Source: an uncultured Bacteroidia bacterium (lineage in GTDB: Bacteria; Bacteroidota; Bacteroidia; Bacteroidales; UBA932). From it: a stretch of DNA of 61,708 nucleotides. The notes beneath the pieces are model-generated. The model was given only the letters and a program-made list of their open reading frames with translations, ran no database searches and was not told where the DNA came from. Positions 15,842-24,539 of the stretch are shown here, piece after piece. The DNA lies in NCBI GenBank assembly GCA_902766255.1, contig CACXCS010000080.1:1-61708 (forward strand), given 5' to 3'. The position numbers were made by a program, and so were the translations under genes. The stretch's first letter is position 1, and every line of letters starts with the position of its first letter.

Positions 15842-18588
15842 AGATAATAAAAGCAAGCGCGGGCTCGGGCAAGACGTACACCCTGTCCCATACATATCTG
15901 GACTTCCTTCTGAAGTCCGACGATCCATTCGCGTACAGGCACCTCCTTGCGGTCACTTTTACCAACAAGGCCACTGCTGAGATGAAGGAGCGCATCCTCA
16001 AGGATCTCGCCGCTGCATCCGTGGGTGACGGCCCGGAGGCCGCGAGGGCGCGCCATTATCTGGTGAGTATCCTTCACGATTACGGCGCCTTTGGAGTGAG
16101 TACGATCGACCGTTTCTTCCAGCAGACCCTCCGCTCGTTCGCAAGGGAGCTCGGACAGTTCTCTTCCTACCAGGTGGAACTCGACAAGGAGAGCCTCATC
16201 TCAGAGTCGATGGACAGGGTGCTGGACGGCGTTTCGGAAGATAAAAAAGACCTGATAGCCTGGCTCAGGCTCAATGCCATGGACCAGATCCGCCAGGCCG
16301 GGCGCTTCCGTCTGGACGAGGGCCTTCTCGACATAGGCCTGCGTCTCAAGAGCGAGGAGTACCAGCGCCTGGTCGCCAGCCTTGGAGTTGACCTTCAGCG
16401 GGACTACTCCAAACAGCGTCTTGCCAGTATCAAGAAGCTGTGTACCAGCATTATGGACGCCTGCGAGAGCGAGGCGGCCACCCTTGGTGTCAAGACCGAT
16501 AAAGGCAAGCGTATCAAGTATCCAACTACCAAAAAGGCGCTGTCAGACCCTGCGGTTGCAGATTTCTTTGAAAAGAAGTATCCGGTATACGCTACCGCCG
16601 CGATAGTTGACCGCCAGCTTTACGGACTGGGCGTTGCAAGGGAGTTCGAGGCCGAGTTCGATGCCCTGCTCAAAGAAAAGAACGTAATGCCCCTGGACGA
16701 GTCCAACGCTCTTCTCAAAAAGATCATAGACGGTTCCGATGCCCCCTTCGTATATGAGAAGACGGGTACACGCTACGCCCATTTCATGCTTGACGAGTTC
16801 CAGGACACATCGCGCCTTCAATGGGACAATTTCCTTCCTCTTCTGCGCGATGCAGACGCATCCGGCCAGAACCTCATCGTCGGCGACGTAAAGCAGAGCA
16901 TATACCGCTGGCGTGACTCCGACTGGCGCCTGCTTGGCAGCGAGGTGCAGAAGGCATTCCCGCAGGCAACACTTGAGGTAAAGGAAGAAAACTGGAGAAG
17001 CACCCGTACAGTGGTAGATGTCAACGGTGAGTTCTTTGAATATGCCTCACATGCTGTCGGACTGCAGGAAATGTACGAAAAGGTAAAGCAGCATGCACGG
17101 GCCAGGGATGCCCAGAGCGGCTGCGTTCGCGTGAGTTTCACCTCCGACCAGATAAAGGCCGTACTTGAATCTGTTGCCGACGTGCGCTCACGGGGCGCCC
17201 GGCTCGGCGATATCGCCGTTCTGGTGCGCGGGAAATCCGACGGTGCCGCCGTGGCCGAAGCTCTCCGCCTTGCGGGAATCAGCTTCATCTCCGACGATAC
17301 TCTTGACCTTAAAGGAGCCGTTACCGTGCGGAGGCTGGTGTCGCTGCTGAGTTTCTATGACGATCCCGCCAACACGGTGGGCAGTTTCCTGGCTCAGTCG
17401 GTCGGCGTGGATTTCCCGGATAATTATCATTCACTGGTGGATTTTTGCGAATTCCTGCTCCGCAAGCTCCGTGACTTCGACCGTGCGGCATACGACGCCG
17501 AGACGCTTTTCATCGGATCGTTCATGGATATGCTCCAGGACTGGGTCAGCATCAACGGCAACAATGTCAAAGCCTTCATACGCCAGTGGCAGGAGAGCAA
17601 AGAGTGCTTCATCGGCTCTCCGGCCAATTCCGATGCCGTGCGTATAATGACGATACACAAGTCCAAGGGCCTGGAGTTTCCCCACGTCATTTTCCCGTTC
17701 GCCAACAAGGTGGATTTGTTCAAGTCGGTTATCCGCTGGTGTCACCTTGACGGTGGAGGCACTGCGCTTGGTCATTCTGCCGACGGTATTTACCCGGTGG
17801 AACTCAGCGGATCTTCTCTCCACACCCTGTTTGCGGATGATTACAAGAAGGAAAGGGAACTGCAGATAGTAGATAATCTTAATATCTTCTATGTGGCCAT
17901 GACCCGTGCATCCAAAAGCCTTCACGTGATTGCCAAGACTCCGGCCGATGCCAAGGTGAAAGCGCTCAAAAAAGGCAAAGGAATTGAGTGGTCCAATTTC
18001 TCGGAGATGTTGTATGCCTGGTGCGGCTGCTCCGAAGAGTGGGTGGCCGGGGAACCTTACGATTTCAGTATCATGGAGCGTGAGGATAAAGGTGCCGGAA
18101 TGCCTTTCCCCGCAGCATTCGATTCCATACCTCTTGGCGGCAGGCTCAAGGCTTCGCAGGACGCTTCCGATTTCTTCGGCGATGACGGCCAGACGGGCAC
18201 TGAAGCCTCCGGACGCCTTAAGGGTATCCAATTGCACGCCATTCTGTCTTCAGTGGATTCGGCGGCAGACTTGCCCGGCGGCCTTGACGGCGCTGATGCC
18301 GCTCTGCTGAGGGAAAGGCTGGAGGCTCATCCCGAGTGGTTTGGTCCTGGCCTGCGCTCTCGTAATGAGGTGTCGGTGTTCGGCCCCGACGGATCTCTTC
18401 ACCGCCCCGACCGGGTGGTGGAGCGTCCCGACGGAGGCATAGACATCATTGACTATAAATTCGGCGCGGAGCGGCAGTCGTATCTGCGCCAGGTGCGTCG
18501 TTACATGGATTTGTACCGCGAGATGGGATTTGAACGCGTCCGCGGCTATGTATGGTATGTTCCCGAAGAAAAGGTAGTTACGGTGTGA
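15838..18588 (+). CDS. addA: AddA-like UvrD-family helicase-nuclease
   Basis: The 916-residue protein has a Walker A motif right at the N-terminus (KASAGSGKTYTL, residues 4-15), the FTNKATAEMK motif Ia, the Walker B region LDEFQDTSRLQW (about residue 320), GDVKQSIYRWR motif III, motif V TIHKSKGLEFPHV and motif VI FYVAMTRASKSL. The C-terminus has the RecB-type nuclease motif HRPDRVVERPDGGIDIIDYK (about 855-880). It is the motor and second nuclease of the AddAB complex. It overlaps addB by ATGA. The next gene starts with a GTG that overlaps its stop by four bases. Confidence 0.93.
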   Translation: MKIIKASAGSGKTYTLSHTYLDFLLKSDDPFAYRHLLAVTFTNKATAEMKERILKDLAAASVGDGPEAARARHYLVSILHDYGAFGVSTIDRFFQQTLRSFARELGQFSSYQVELDKESLISESMDRVLDGVSEDKKDLIAWLRLNAMDQIRQAGRFRLDEGLLDIGLRLKSEEYQRLVASLGVDLQRDYSKQRLASIKKLCTSIMDACESEAATLGVKTDKGKRIKYPTTKKALSDPAVADFFEKKYPVYATAAIVDRQLYGLGVAREFEAEFDALLKEKNVMPLDESNALLKKIIDGSDAPFVYEKTGTRYAHFMLDEFQDTSRLQWDNFLPLLRDADASGQNLIVGDVKQSIYRWRDSDWRLLGSEVQKAFPQATLEVKEENWRSTRTVVDVNGEFFEYASHAVGLQEMYEKVKQHARARDAQSGCVRVSFTSDQIKAVLESVADVRSRGARLGDIAVLVRGKSDGAAVAEALRLAGISFISDDTLDLKGAVTVRRLVSLLSFYDDPANTVGSFLAQSVGVDFPDNYHSLVDFCEFLLRKLRDFDRAAYDAETLFIGSFMDMLQDWVSINGNNVKAFIRQWQESKECFIGSPANSDAVRIMTIHKSKGLEFPHVIFPFANKVDLFKSVIRWCHLDGGGTALGHSADGIYPVELSGSSLHTLFADDYKKERELQIVDNLNIFYVAMTRASKSLHVIAKTPADAKVKALKKGKGIEWSNFSEMLYAWCGCSEEWVAGEPYDFSIMEREDKGAGMPFPAAFDSIPLGGRLKASQDASDFFGDDGQTGTEASGRLKGIQLHAILSSVDSAADLPGGLDGADAALLRERLEAHPEWFGPGLRSRNEVSVFGPDGSLHRPDRVVERPDGGIDIIDYKFGAERQSYLRQVRRYMDLYREMGFERVRGYVWYVPEEKVVTV

Positions 18589-19751
18589 GGCTTCGCTTTA
18601 ACATATTGAAACTGTTTCTGCTGCTGGCGTTTGCCTGCCTTTCCGGCGCAGCTTCTGCCCAGAAAGCCGGCATTGTCCGTTTCTGGAACCGTCTTTGCGA
18701 ACCGAATCCCAGGCTTGATTCGGTGTATATCTTCCAGCCATATAAAGGCTGGGGCGTTTCTTCCGGATATGAACTGGAAGGTCACAACGTGTCCCTGGAT
18801 ACTAAGATTGACTATGAAATTGACGATACCCGGATCAATTTCCAATTTTTGCTTGGTATGGACCCGATGCCGGATCATAAAATCGGTCTGTATGGCTATG
18901 CCGGCCCTGTGCGTCTTGGATTCAGCCAGGAGGTAGGGGCCATGGCTGGCAATGGCAGGACGTTTTCGCTCAGGCTGATGGGCAATTCTTTAGCGGCAGA
19001 TGTGGCTTATTCCCGTTTCTATTCGCTCCCGAATGGCGTGATTGCAGGCTACAGTAACGAGGCGACTGGCGAGACACAGGAAGAAAGCGTGCCGGTGCAG
19101 ATCGACCGTCCTGCAGATTTAAGGACTTTTGTCATTAATGCCATCTATGCTTTCAACGGCCGTCGTTTCTGCTATCGTGCTGCCTACGACGGCAGGGGGA
19201 TTCAGCGCCGCTCGGCCGGCTCTTTCCTTGCCGCAGCCAAGTACATGCGCGGGGATATTGAGCTGGACCCTGACGACTTTATGTTGATGACGCTGGTGTC
19301 CGGTATGGGCGTTTACATAACCAGGCAGGCATCTCTGGGGGCCGGGTATTCTTTCAACCTGGTTCCGTACCACCGTGATGCAGTAAGCCCGAGGGACCTC
19401 AAAGGGCTGCGCAATCTTACCGTGAACGCTACGGTCATACCTTTGTTGACACTATATAACAGTATTATTACCAACGAATATAGCCATAAGAGTGATGGCA
19501 TTTACTATTGCTCCGACATAGCAAGGACCTTCAAGCTGCAGGGCCATATTCAGCCTAATTTTACGGCGCGGGCGGCTATTTGCTATTCTACGGGCCATCT
19601 TTCGGCCAGCTGCTGGGCAGATTATACCCGTTTCCATTTCCGCAGCGCCTCCAAAGACTATTATGGTATGGGTGGAGCCCACCTCGCCATGTCCCAGAGC
19701 GGTGAATTCTCCAACCTGACAGTCGCCCTGCAGGTAATGTATAAGTTTTAA
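18585..19751 (+). CDS. DUF4421-like outer-membrane beta-barrel protein
   Basis: The 388-residue product has a signal peptide ending near SGAASAQ. The remainder is predicted beta-rich: amphipathic strands with Gly and aromatic residues and a terminal LQVMYKF strand ending in Phe, as outer-membrane barrels do. The early YIFQPYKGWGVSSGYE segment fits the DUF4421 family, and the function is unknown. The likely start is a GTG at 18585 whose last bases overlap the addA stop (GTGA). An earlier in-frame codon at 18552 would destroy the signal peptide position. Its presence in a DNA-repair operon is not explained by function. Confidence 0.75.
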   Translation: MRLRFNILKLFLLLAFACLSGAASAQKAGIVRFWNRLCEPNPRLDSVYIFQPYKGWGVSSGYELEGHNVSLDTKIDYEIDDTRINFQFLLGMDPMPDHKIGLYGYAGPVRLGFSQEVGAMAGNGRTFSLRLMGNSLAADVAYSRFYSLPNGVIAGYSNEATGETQEESVPVQIDRPADLRTFVINAIYAFNGRRFCYRAAYDGRGIQRRSAGSFLAAAKYMRGDIELDPDDFMLMTLVSGMGVYITRQASLGAGYSFNLVPYHRDAVSPRDLKGLRNLTVNATVIPLLTLYNSIITNEYSHKSDGIYYCSDIARTFKLQGHIQPNFTARAAICYSTGHLSASCWADYTRFHFRSASKDYYGMGGAHLAMSQSGEFSNLTVALQVMYKF

Positions 19752-19771
19752 TTATCGATAAGGTTATTGGA

Positions 19772-21322
19772 ATGAAAGAGTTTGAAATAACCTGCCCGCT
19801 TACCCGGGAGCCAAGATTGAAGGAGATAGAAGCCAGGGCCGGAGGCCTTGAATGGGTGCTCAAGAAGCGCTCCGTTGATGCGCGCAAGGAGCCCGTATGG
19901 CGCTATCAGTATGAGGCTTACGGTCCGGGAGAGGCTCCAGATACGTATGTTCAAGAGCCCTACAAAGATGTTCATGCTGCGCCTCCCGTGCTGATTGTGG
20001 GAGCAGGCCCTGCCGGGATGTTCGCGGCGCTCAAACTGCTTACCCTCGGCCTTAAACCGGTGGTACTGGAGCGCGGAAAGAATGTACATGAACGCAAGTT
20101 CGACATGGCGCACCTGTCCCGCGAGGGTGTGGTTGACCCTGATTCGAATTACTGCTACGGCGAGGGCGGCGCCGGTGCTTTTTCTGACGGAAAGCTCTAT
20201 ACCCGCTCGTCCAAGCGCGGCGATATCCGAGAGGTACTGCATCAGCTTGTGGCTTTCGGAGCATCCAAAGACATACTCATTGACGCTCACCCGCATATCG
20301 GTTCGGACAAGCTTCCTACCGTGGTTGAAAATATCCGCAAATGCGTTACTGAGCACGGCGGCGAATATCATTTCGGCGCCCGCGTATGCGGAATAGAGAG
20401 CACTCCTGACGGCGTTTATGCCGTATGCGCCGACGGCAGGAGTTTCAGCGGCCGCCGGCTCATACTTGCCACCGGCCATTCAGCGCGCGATGTATATGAA
20501 TTGCTTCAGTCTCGCGGCGGGGCCCTCGAAGCCAAAGGATTTGCTCTTGGCGTGCGGGTGGAGCATCCGCAGGAGAAGATCAATTTCCACCAGTATCACG
20601 GGCAGTGGAAACCTGGGGTGCCTGCAGCGGAGTATTCATTCGTTGAGCAGGTTGACGGCAGGGGAGTATTCTCTTTCTGCATGTGCCCGGGGGGCATTCT
20701 TGTGCCCTCTTCCACCGAACCTCGCACTGTGGTCCTGAACGGTATGTCAAACTCTGGCCGGAGCGGAAAGTTCGCCAACGCCGGAGTGGTGGTTCAGATT
20801 GAGCCGGAGGACGTTCCGGGCGAGGGTCCCTTCCGCCTGATGGACTTCCAGCAGGCAGTGGAGCGACGCATGTTCGACTGGTGCGAGGAGCAGCGCTGCT
20901 CCGGAGCCAAAGACATCCCCCAGAATCCTATGGCTGCCCCCGCGCAGCGGATGGAGGATTTCTGCCTTGGCCGGCTTAGCAAGAAAATGCCCGCTACTTC
21001 TTATTTCCCCGGGGTAATAAGCGCACCGCTTCACGAACTCCTCCCTCCCATAGTGGCGCAGAGGCTCCAGAAAGCTTTCCCGAGGGTGAAGATGAAAGGC
21101 TATTACACCAATGCGGCACTTCTTCTGGGCGTAGAGTCCCGAACCTCGTCTCCAGTGCGGGTTCCGCGCGATCCTGATACTTTGGAGTATTTGTCCGATC
21201 CTATGATCTTCCCTTGCGGCGAGGGCGCAGGCTACTCTGGCGGCATAGTGTCAAGTGCTATCGACGGCATCCGCTGTGCCCAGGCTGCCGCCGGTTTTAT
21301 TATTGATCAGGTAAATGATTGA
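19772..21322 (+). CDS. FAD-dependent dehydrogenase (COG2509 type)
   Basis: The 516-residue cytoplasmic protein has an N-terminal domain of about 65 residues and then the dinucleotide-binding motif VLIVGAGPAGMFAAL (GAGPAG at 77-82). The family signature GEGGAGAFSDGKLYTRSS follows. Later segments include LATGHSARDVYELL and, at the C-terminus, the FAD contact CGEGAGYSGGIVSSAIDG. Members of this family are uncharacterised oxidoreductases found widely in bacteria; the substrate is unknown. It starts 20 bases after the DUF4421 gene and overlaps the radical SAM gene by eight bases, so it may serve the biosynthetic block that follows. Confidence 0.88.
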   Translation: MKEFEITCPLTREPRLKEIEARAGGLEWVLKKRSVDARKEPVWRYQYEAYGPGEAPDTYVQEPYKDVHAAPPVLIVGAGPAGMFAALKLLTLGLKPVVLERGKNVHERKFDMAHLSREGVVDPDSNYCYGEGGAGAFSDGKLYTRSSKRGDIREVLHQLVAFGASKDILIDAHPHIGSDKLPTVVENIRKCVTEHGGEYHFGARVCGIESTPDGVYAVCADGRSFSGRRLILATGHSARDVYELLQSRGGALEAKGFALGVRVEHPQEKINFHQYHGQWKPGVPAAEYSFVEQVDGRGVFSFCMCPGGILVPSSTEPRTVVLNGMSNSGRSGKFANAGVVVQIEPEDVPGEGPFRLMDFQQAVERRMFDWCEEQRCSGAKDIPQNPMAAPAQRMEDFCLGRLSKKMPATSYFPGVISAPLHELLPPIVAQRLQKAFPRVKMKGYYTNAALLLGVESRTSSPVRVPRDPDTLEYLSDPMIFPCGEGAGYSGGIVSSAIDGIRCAQAAAGFIIDQVND

Positions 21323-22541
21323 TTTCAAGCCATTTTATTCCAGCCGGAGCACTGTGTACAACCTTCCTGGTTTCGACCCCGGGAAGGTGGACAAAGCGTA
21401 TCTGCAGAACCTTGGAGTGAATGTGGAACCTTCCGAAGATACCCTCTGCGCCCTTGCAGCAGGCTCGGAAGTATTCCGCCGGCGCTTTTCAGAGAATTTG
21501 CTTATCCCCAGGCAGCGGTACCGCCTTGAGGAACTCGACCCTGCCGCCGTCAGTCCCGAGATTCACAATTATACTGGCCGCTGCCCGACCCTTACTTACG
21601 AGATCAATCCGGTGAGGGGTTGTACCGTAGGCTGCCAGTACTGCCTTGTGAGCGACGGCGTTCACGAACAGGAACTGGTGGCCTTCGATAATTATCATCT
21701 GTATGTACGGCGGCTTCTCGATGAGCAGAATGGCCCGGGCAGTGCCAACCAGCGGCACTACTATTATTTTTCTCCCAAGACCGAAGCTTTCCAGGAGGCT
21801 ACTTTGTATACAGGTATCGCACATCGCATCCTTTTGGAATTCATCGATCATTTCAAACGCTGTCCAGGCTCACAGGCACGCCTTTTCATAGCATCCAAGG
21901 CCGGAGCCAGGCATCTGGAATGCAAATACCAGGGCCTGAGCGTACTTGACTTGTTCGAGCAGCTGAAAGGGCGCATGCAATTCAATACCAGCGTTTCCAT
22001 CATGCCTGATGCTTTCAGGGACATCCTTGAACCTTACGCTGCTCCTTTGGACGAGCGCCTGGCGGCCGTGAAGCTGTGCCGCGGCGCAGGCATACCTGCC
22101 GACTCTGCCCTTGTTCAGCCTATAATAACGCCCTGGCTTACACCGGAGCACATCAGTGGCTTTTTCAGCGCATTGCATGAGGCCGGCATAGTAAACTACA
22201 AGCCGGAGTTCCTTACCGCCTGCGTGGAGAATATAGCCATGCTCGGTCAGTATCTTGGCTGGTTTGACAAGAATCTTGAGAGACAGCTCTACGAAGATTA
22301 TCTGATGCCTTCCAACGAGACTCACCGCAAACAACGCGGCCGTATTGCTCCTGACAAGGAGCGCAGCCGCGGTTATTTGAAGGCGATGATGGATTGTACG
22401 GACCGCCTCGGCATGAGCGTAAGTATATGCTACTGGGTGCGTAAGCAGCTGAATATCAGCGAGGATATCATCCCGCTGATCAACCGTAACGGCTTTCAGT
22501 GCCTTGGCTACCAGTCCAAACTGTTCGGAAGTGATGTATAG
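21315..22541 (+). CDS. Radical SAM protein related to spore photoproduct lyase
   Basis: The 408-residue protein has the [4Fe-4S] motif Cx3Cx2C at Cys103, Cys107 and Cys110 (RGCTVGCQYC), followed by TIM-barrel features such as the YYYFSPKTE and FNTSVSIMP strands. The ITYEINPVRGC-like context (LTYEINPVRG) resembles the SPL branch rather than SPASM-type maturases, because no cysteine-rich C-terminal domain is visible. The chemistry and substrate are unknown. In a non-spore-former a DNA-photoproduct role is uncertain. It overlaps the FAD dehydrogenase by eight bases and the ATP-grasp gene by eight bases, so the three are probably co-expressed. Confidence 0.85.
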   Translation: MIDFKPFYSSRSTVYNLPGFDPGKVDKAYLQNLGVNVEPSEDTLCALAAGSEVFRRRFSENLLIPRQRYRLEELDPAAVSPEIHNYTGRCPTLTYEINPVRGCTVGCQYCLVSDGVHEQELVAFDNYHLYVRRLLDEQNGPGSANQRHYYYFSPKTEAFQEATLYTGIAHRILLEFIDHFKRCPGSQARLFIASKAGARHLECKYQGLSVLDLFEQLKGRMQFNTSVSIMPDAFRDILEPYAAPLDERLAAVKLCRGAGIPADSALVQPIITPWLTPEHISGFFSALHEAGIVNYKPEFLTACVENIAMLGQYLGWFDKNLERQLYEDYLMPSNETHRKQRGRIAPDKERSRGYLKAMMDCTDRLGMSVSICYWVRKQLNISEDIIPLINRNGFQCLGYQSKLFGSDV

Positions 22542-23823
22542 TGATCTGGCTGACTACTATCTCCGTTGGTATCACCAGCGTCCCGTGGCAGTCACAAGCG
22601 GGCGCCGGGAAGAGTTGCATGAACTGCACAGGGTGCTGTTGAAGTGCATAAACTATTTTGTCCGGAACTATCGCACGCTGGTACCGAGATATATGCCGCT
22701 GTCGGTCAAGGAGATGGAGATACTTGACCTGCAGAGCCGCTATCCATTCCGTGCCGGAACATTCCGTCCCGACTATATTATCTCCTCTGACGGCCGTCTG
22801 CTGCTTTGCGAGATTACTTCCCGCTTTTTCGCTCACGGAATCTTCATGTCCTGGTTCGGCACAGAGTTCCTGCGGCGTGAACTCGGCCCGATGCTCACCA
22901 CCTCCGCCCCTGGCTCCTGTCCGGAAAGATGTGCCACCCTCGGCAACATAAGAGGGAGGGGCCCACGCAGTGGGAGGGGCCGCGAAGCGACTCTTTCCGG
23001 ACAGGAGCCAGGGGCGGAGGTGATGAACGAACTGACCGGCTTTGAAGGGATGATGGACTATATGCTTGAGATTACCGGCGGATGCAGGAGAATGTATGTG
23101 TTCAAGAGTGCCGACAAGAGCGGAGAGATACGCCTGTACAAGCGTTTTTACGAGTCCAAAGGCTTGGAAGTAAACATCTTGGAATCGACCGAGGTGGAAG
23201 TGCGAAAACCGGAATGGGACCGTCCCGGGACCTTTATTGCAAGCGCCCTGAACCAGACGGATATCCTGAGCTACAGTATGGATACTCTGCAGGCGATGAT
23301 GGACCATGGCATGTACAGCGACTTCCGCAATATCTTCCTGGTTCATGACAAGCGCTTCATGCACCTTTGGTTCGAGGATGAATTCACTTCCGCATGCCTC
23401 GACGGAGCCGAGACCGCCTTCCTGCGGTCACACGCCATCCCAACCTGGATCACCCCTCCTCCCGACGCCCCCGGCTACAAAGACCGCTATATTCTCAAGC
23501 CCTGGAGACTGGGAAAGAGCGAGGGCGTCAAGGCCGGTGTCCTTTGTACCGTGCAGGAGTGGGAGGAAGTATTCGACAGCGGCGCCGTGAATGGCATGAT
23601 ATGCCAACCCTTTATAAATCAACGCACAGTACCTACTGTATGGGAGGGGATCGCATTTGATGATTACATGTGCGGAATGATGCTGTGCGTTGACGACCGC
23701 CTTTTCGACGGTGGAATATTCCGTTGTTCAAGCCTGCCTGTTACCAACATAGGGGACAACCGCAAGGCCGCCACTGTGTACACCGACGATCCGGAGATTC
23801 TCAAATACTGCGACATCCTATGA
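22534..23823 (+). CDS. ATP-grasp-like ligase with an in-frame palindromic insertion
   Basis: The 429-residue product has features of a permuted, glutathionylspermidine-synthase-like ATP-grasp enzyme. These are FRPDYIISSDGRLLLCEIT (about 86-105), RYILKPWRLGKSEGV (ATP-binding lysine strand, about 310-325) and the late EGIAFDDYMCGMMLCVDD and GGIFRCSSLPVTNIG metal and phosphate loops. It probably forms an amide or ester bond using ATP; substrate unknown. Residues of about 122-163 are encoded by a 124-bp palindrome and read as a Gly, Arg, Pro and Ser-rich stretch unlike the rest. Start at 22534 is chosen because it overlaps the radical SAM stop by eight bases. It overlaps WbqC by ATGA. Confidence 0.7.
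   Translation: MYSDLADYYLRWYHQRPVAVTSGRREELHELHRVLLKCINYFVRNYRTLVPRYMPLSVKEMEILDLQSRYPFRAGTFRPDYIISSDGRLLLCEITSRFFAHGIFMSWFGTEFLRRELGPMLTTSAPGSCPERCATLGNIRGRGPRSGRGREATLSGQEPGAEVMNELTGFEGMMDYMLEITGGCRRMYVFKSADKSGEIRLYKRFYESKGLEVNILESTEVEVRKPEWDRPGTFIASALNQTDILSYSMDTLQAMMDHGMYSDFRNIFLVHDKRFMHLWFEDEFTSACLDGAETAFLRSHAIPTWITPPPDAPGYKDRYILKPWRLGKSEGVKAGVLCTVQEWEEVFDSGAVNGMICQPFINQRTVPTVWEGIAFDDYMCGMMLCVDDRLFDGGIFRCSSLPVTNIGDNRKAATVYTDDPEILKYCDIL
22899..23022. repeat. Palindromic element inserted in frame in the ATP-grasp gene
   Basis: The arms 22899-22929 and 22992-23022 are perfect 31-base inverted repeats (starting CACCTCCGCCCC and ending GGGGCGGAGGTG). They flank a 62-base centre that contains GGGAGGGGCC twice (22954-22963 and 22972-22981). 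The element is GC-rich, has no coding capacity of its own, and lies within a reading frame it does not break. It looks like a non-autonomous MITE or REP-like element comparable in behaviour to Rickettsia palindromic elements. The flanks ATGCTCAC and ATGAACGA share only four of eight bases, so a target duplication is not established. Confidence 0.92.
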
Positions 23824-24539
23824 CGATAGCCGGAAACCAGCCGTATTTCATCCCGTATTTCCCTTATTGGCAGCTCATTGCAGCTGCAGATGTTTTCATA
23901 CTCAGCGACGACTATGATTACATCAAGGCAGGATGGATCAACCGCAACCGCATCCTGGTAGGAGGCGTGCCGCAGTATTTCAGGCTGGATGTCCAGCACT
24001 CTGAAGGATCGCGTCTGATCAAGGACAAGCTTATTGTCCCGTTCGATCCCAAAACCAAGCTCAGGACCCTTGAAATGGCTTATCATGCCGCGCCGTACTT
24101 CGCTGATACTTACCCTCTTGTGGAAAGCATTCTCAGTTACTCCGGCTCTGACTTGCTGGGAATCCTCGAATTGTCCATAAACGAGATTTGCGCGTATCTG
24201 GGCATTCAGACAAAGATGGTCTTGAGCTCTTCATTTGAAGGGAATGCCGCCTTGCGGCGTGAGGAGCGCATCTACGACTTTTGCGCCAGAACAGGAGCTG
24301 AACGTTACATTAATTCAATAGGCGGGCAGTCGCTTTATAGTAAAGAGGAATTCCTGCACAGAGGCGTGGACCTCAAGTTCCTGCGAAGCACCATGCCGCC
24401 CTATTGCCAGGCGCTCCGTCACAGGAGGCATACAACCTGGGGCCGGGACTTCGTTCCCAATCTCTCAGTGCTTGACGCCATGATGTTCAACTCCCGCGAG
24501 CAGCTTCACGACATGCTCGGTTGCTACGAATTGATATGA
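23820..24539 (+). CDS. WbqC family protein
   Basis: The 239-residue product begins MTIAGNQPYFIPYFPYWQLI, the typical WbqC opening, followed by DDYDYIKAGWINRNRIL and later YINSIGGQSLY. WbqC-like proteins occur in polysaccharide and secondary-metabolite loci; their reaction has not been clearly defined and some are annotated as acyl- or aminotransfer-related. The upstream reading frame is longer but homology and the ATGA overlap with the ATP-grasp gene fix the start at 23820. It overlaps the glycosyltransferase gene by ATGA. Together with its neighbours it suggests synthesis of a modified sugar or a surface glycoconjugate. Confidence 0.88.
   Translation: MTIAGNQPYFIPYFPYWQLIAAADVFILSDDYDYIKAGWINRNRILVGGVPQYFRLDVQHSEGSRLIKDKLIVPFDPKTKLRTLEMAYHAAPYFADTYPLVESILSYSGSDLLGILELSINEICAYLGIQTKMVLSSSFEGNAALRREERIYDFCARTGAERYINSIGGQSLYSKEEFLHRGVDLKFLRSTMPPYCQALRHRRHTTWGRDFVPNLSVLDAMMFNSREQLHDMLGCYELI

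Noticed and set aside
21315-22541. Radical SAM protein as sulfatase maturase (anSME)
   Set aside because: It has only the Cx3Cx2C cluster with an SPL-like context and no SPASM cysteines, and lies 35 kb from the sulfatases.
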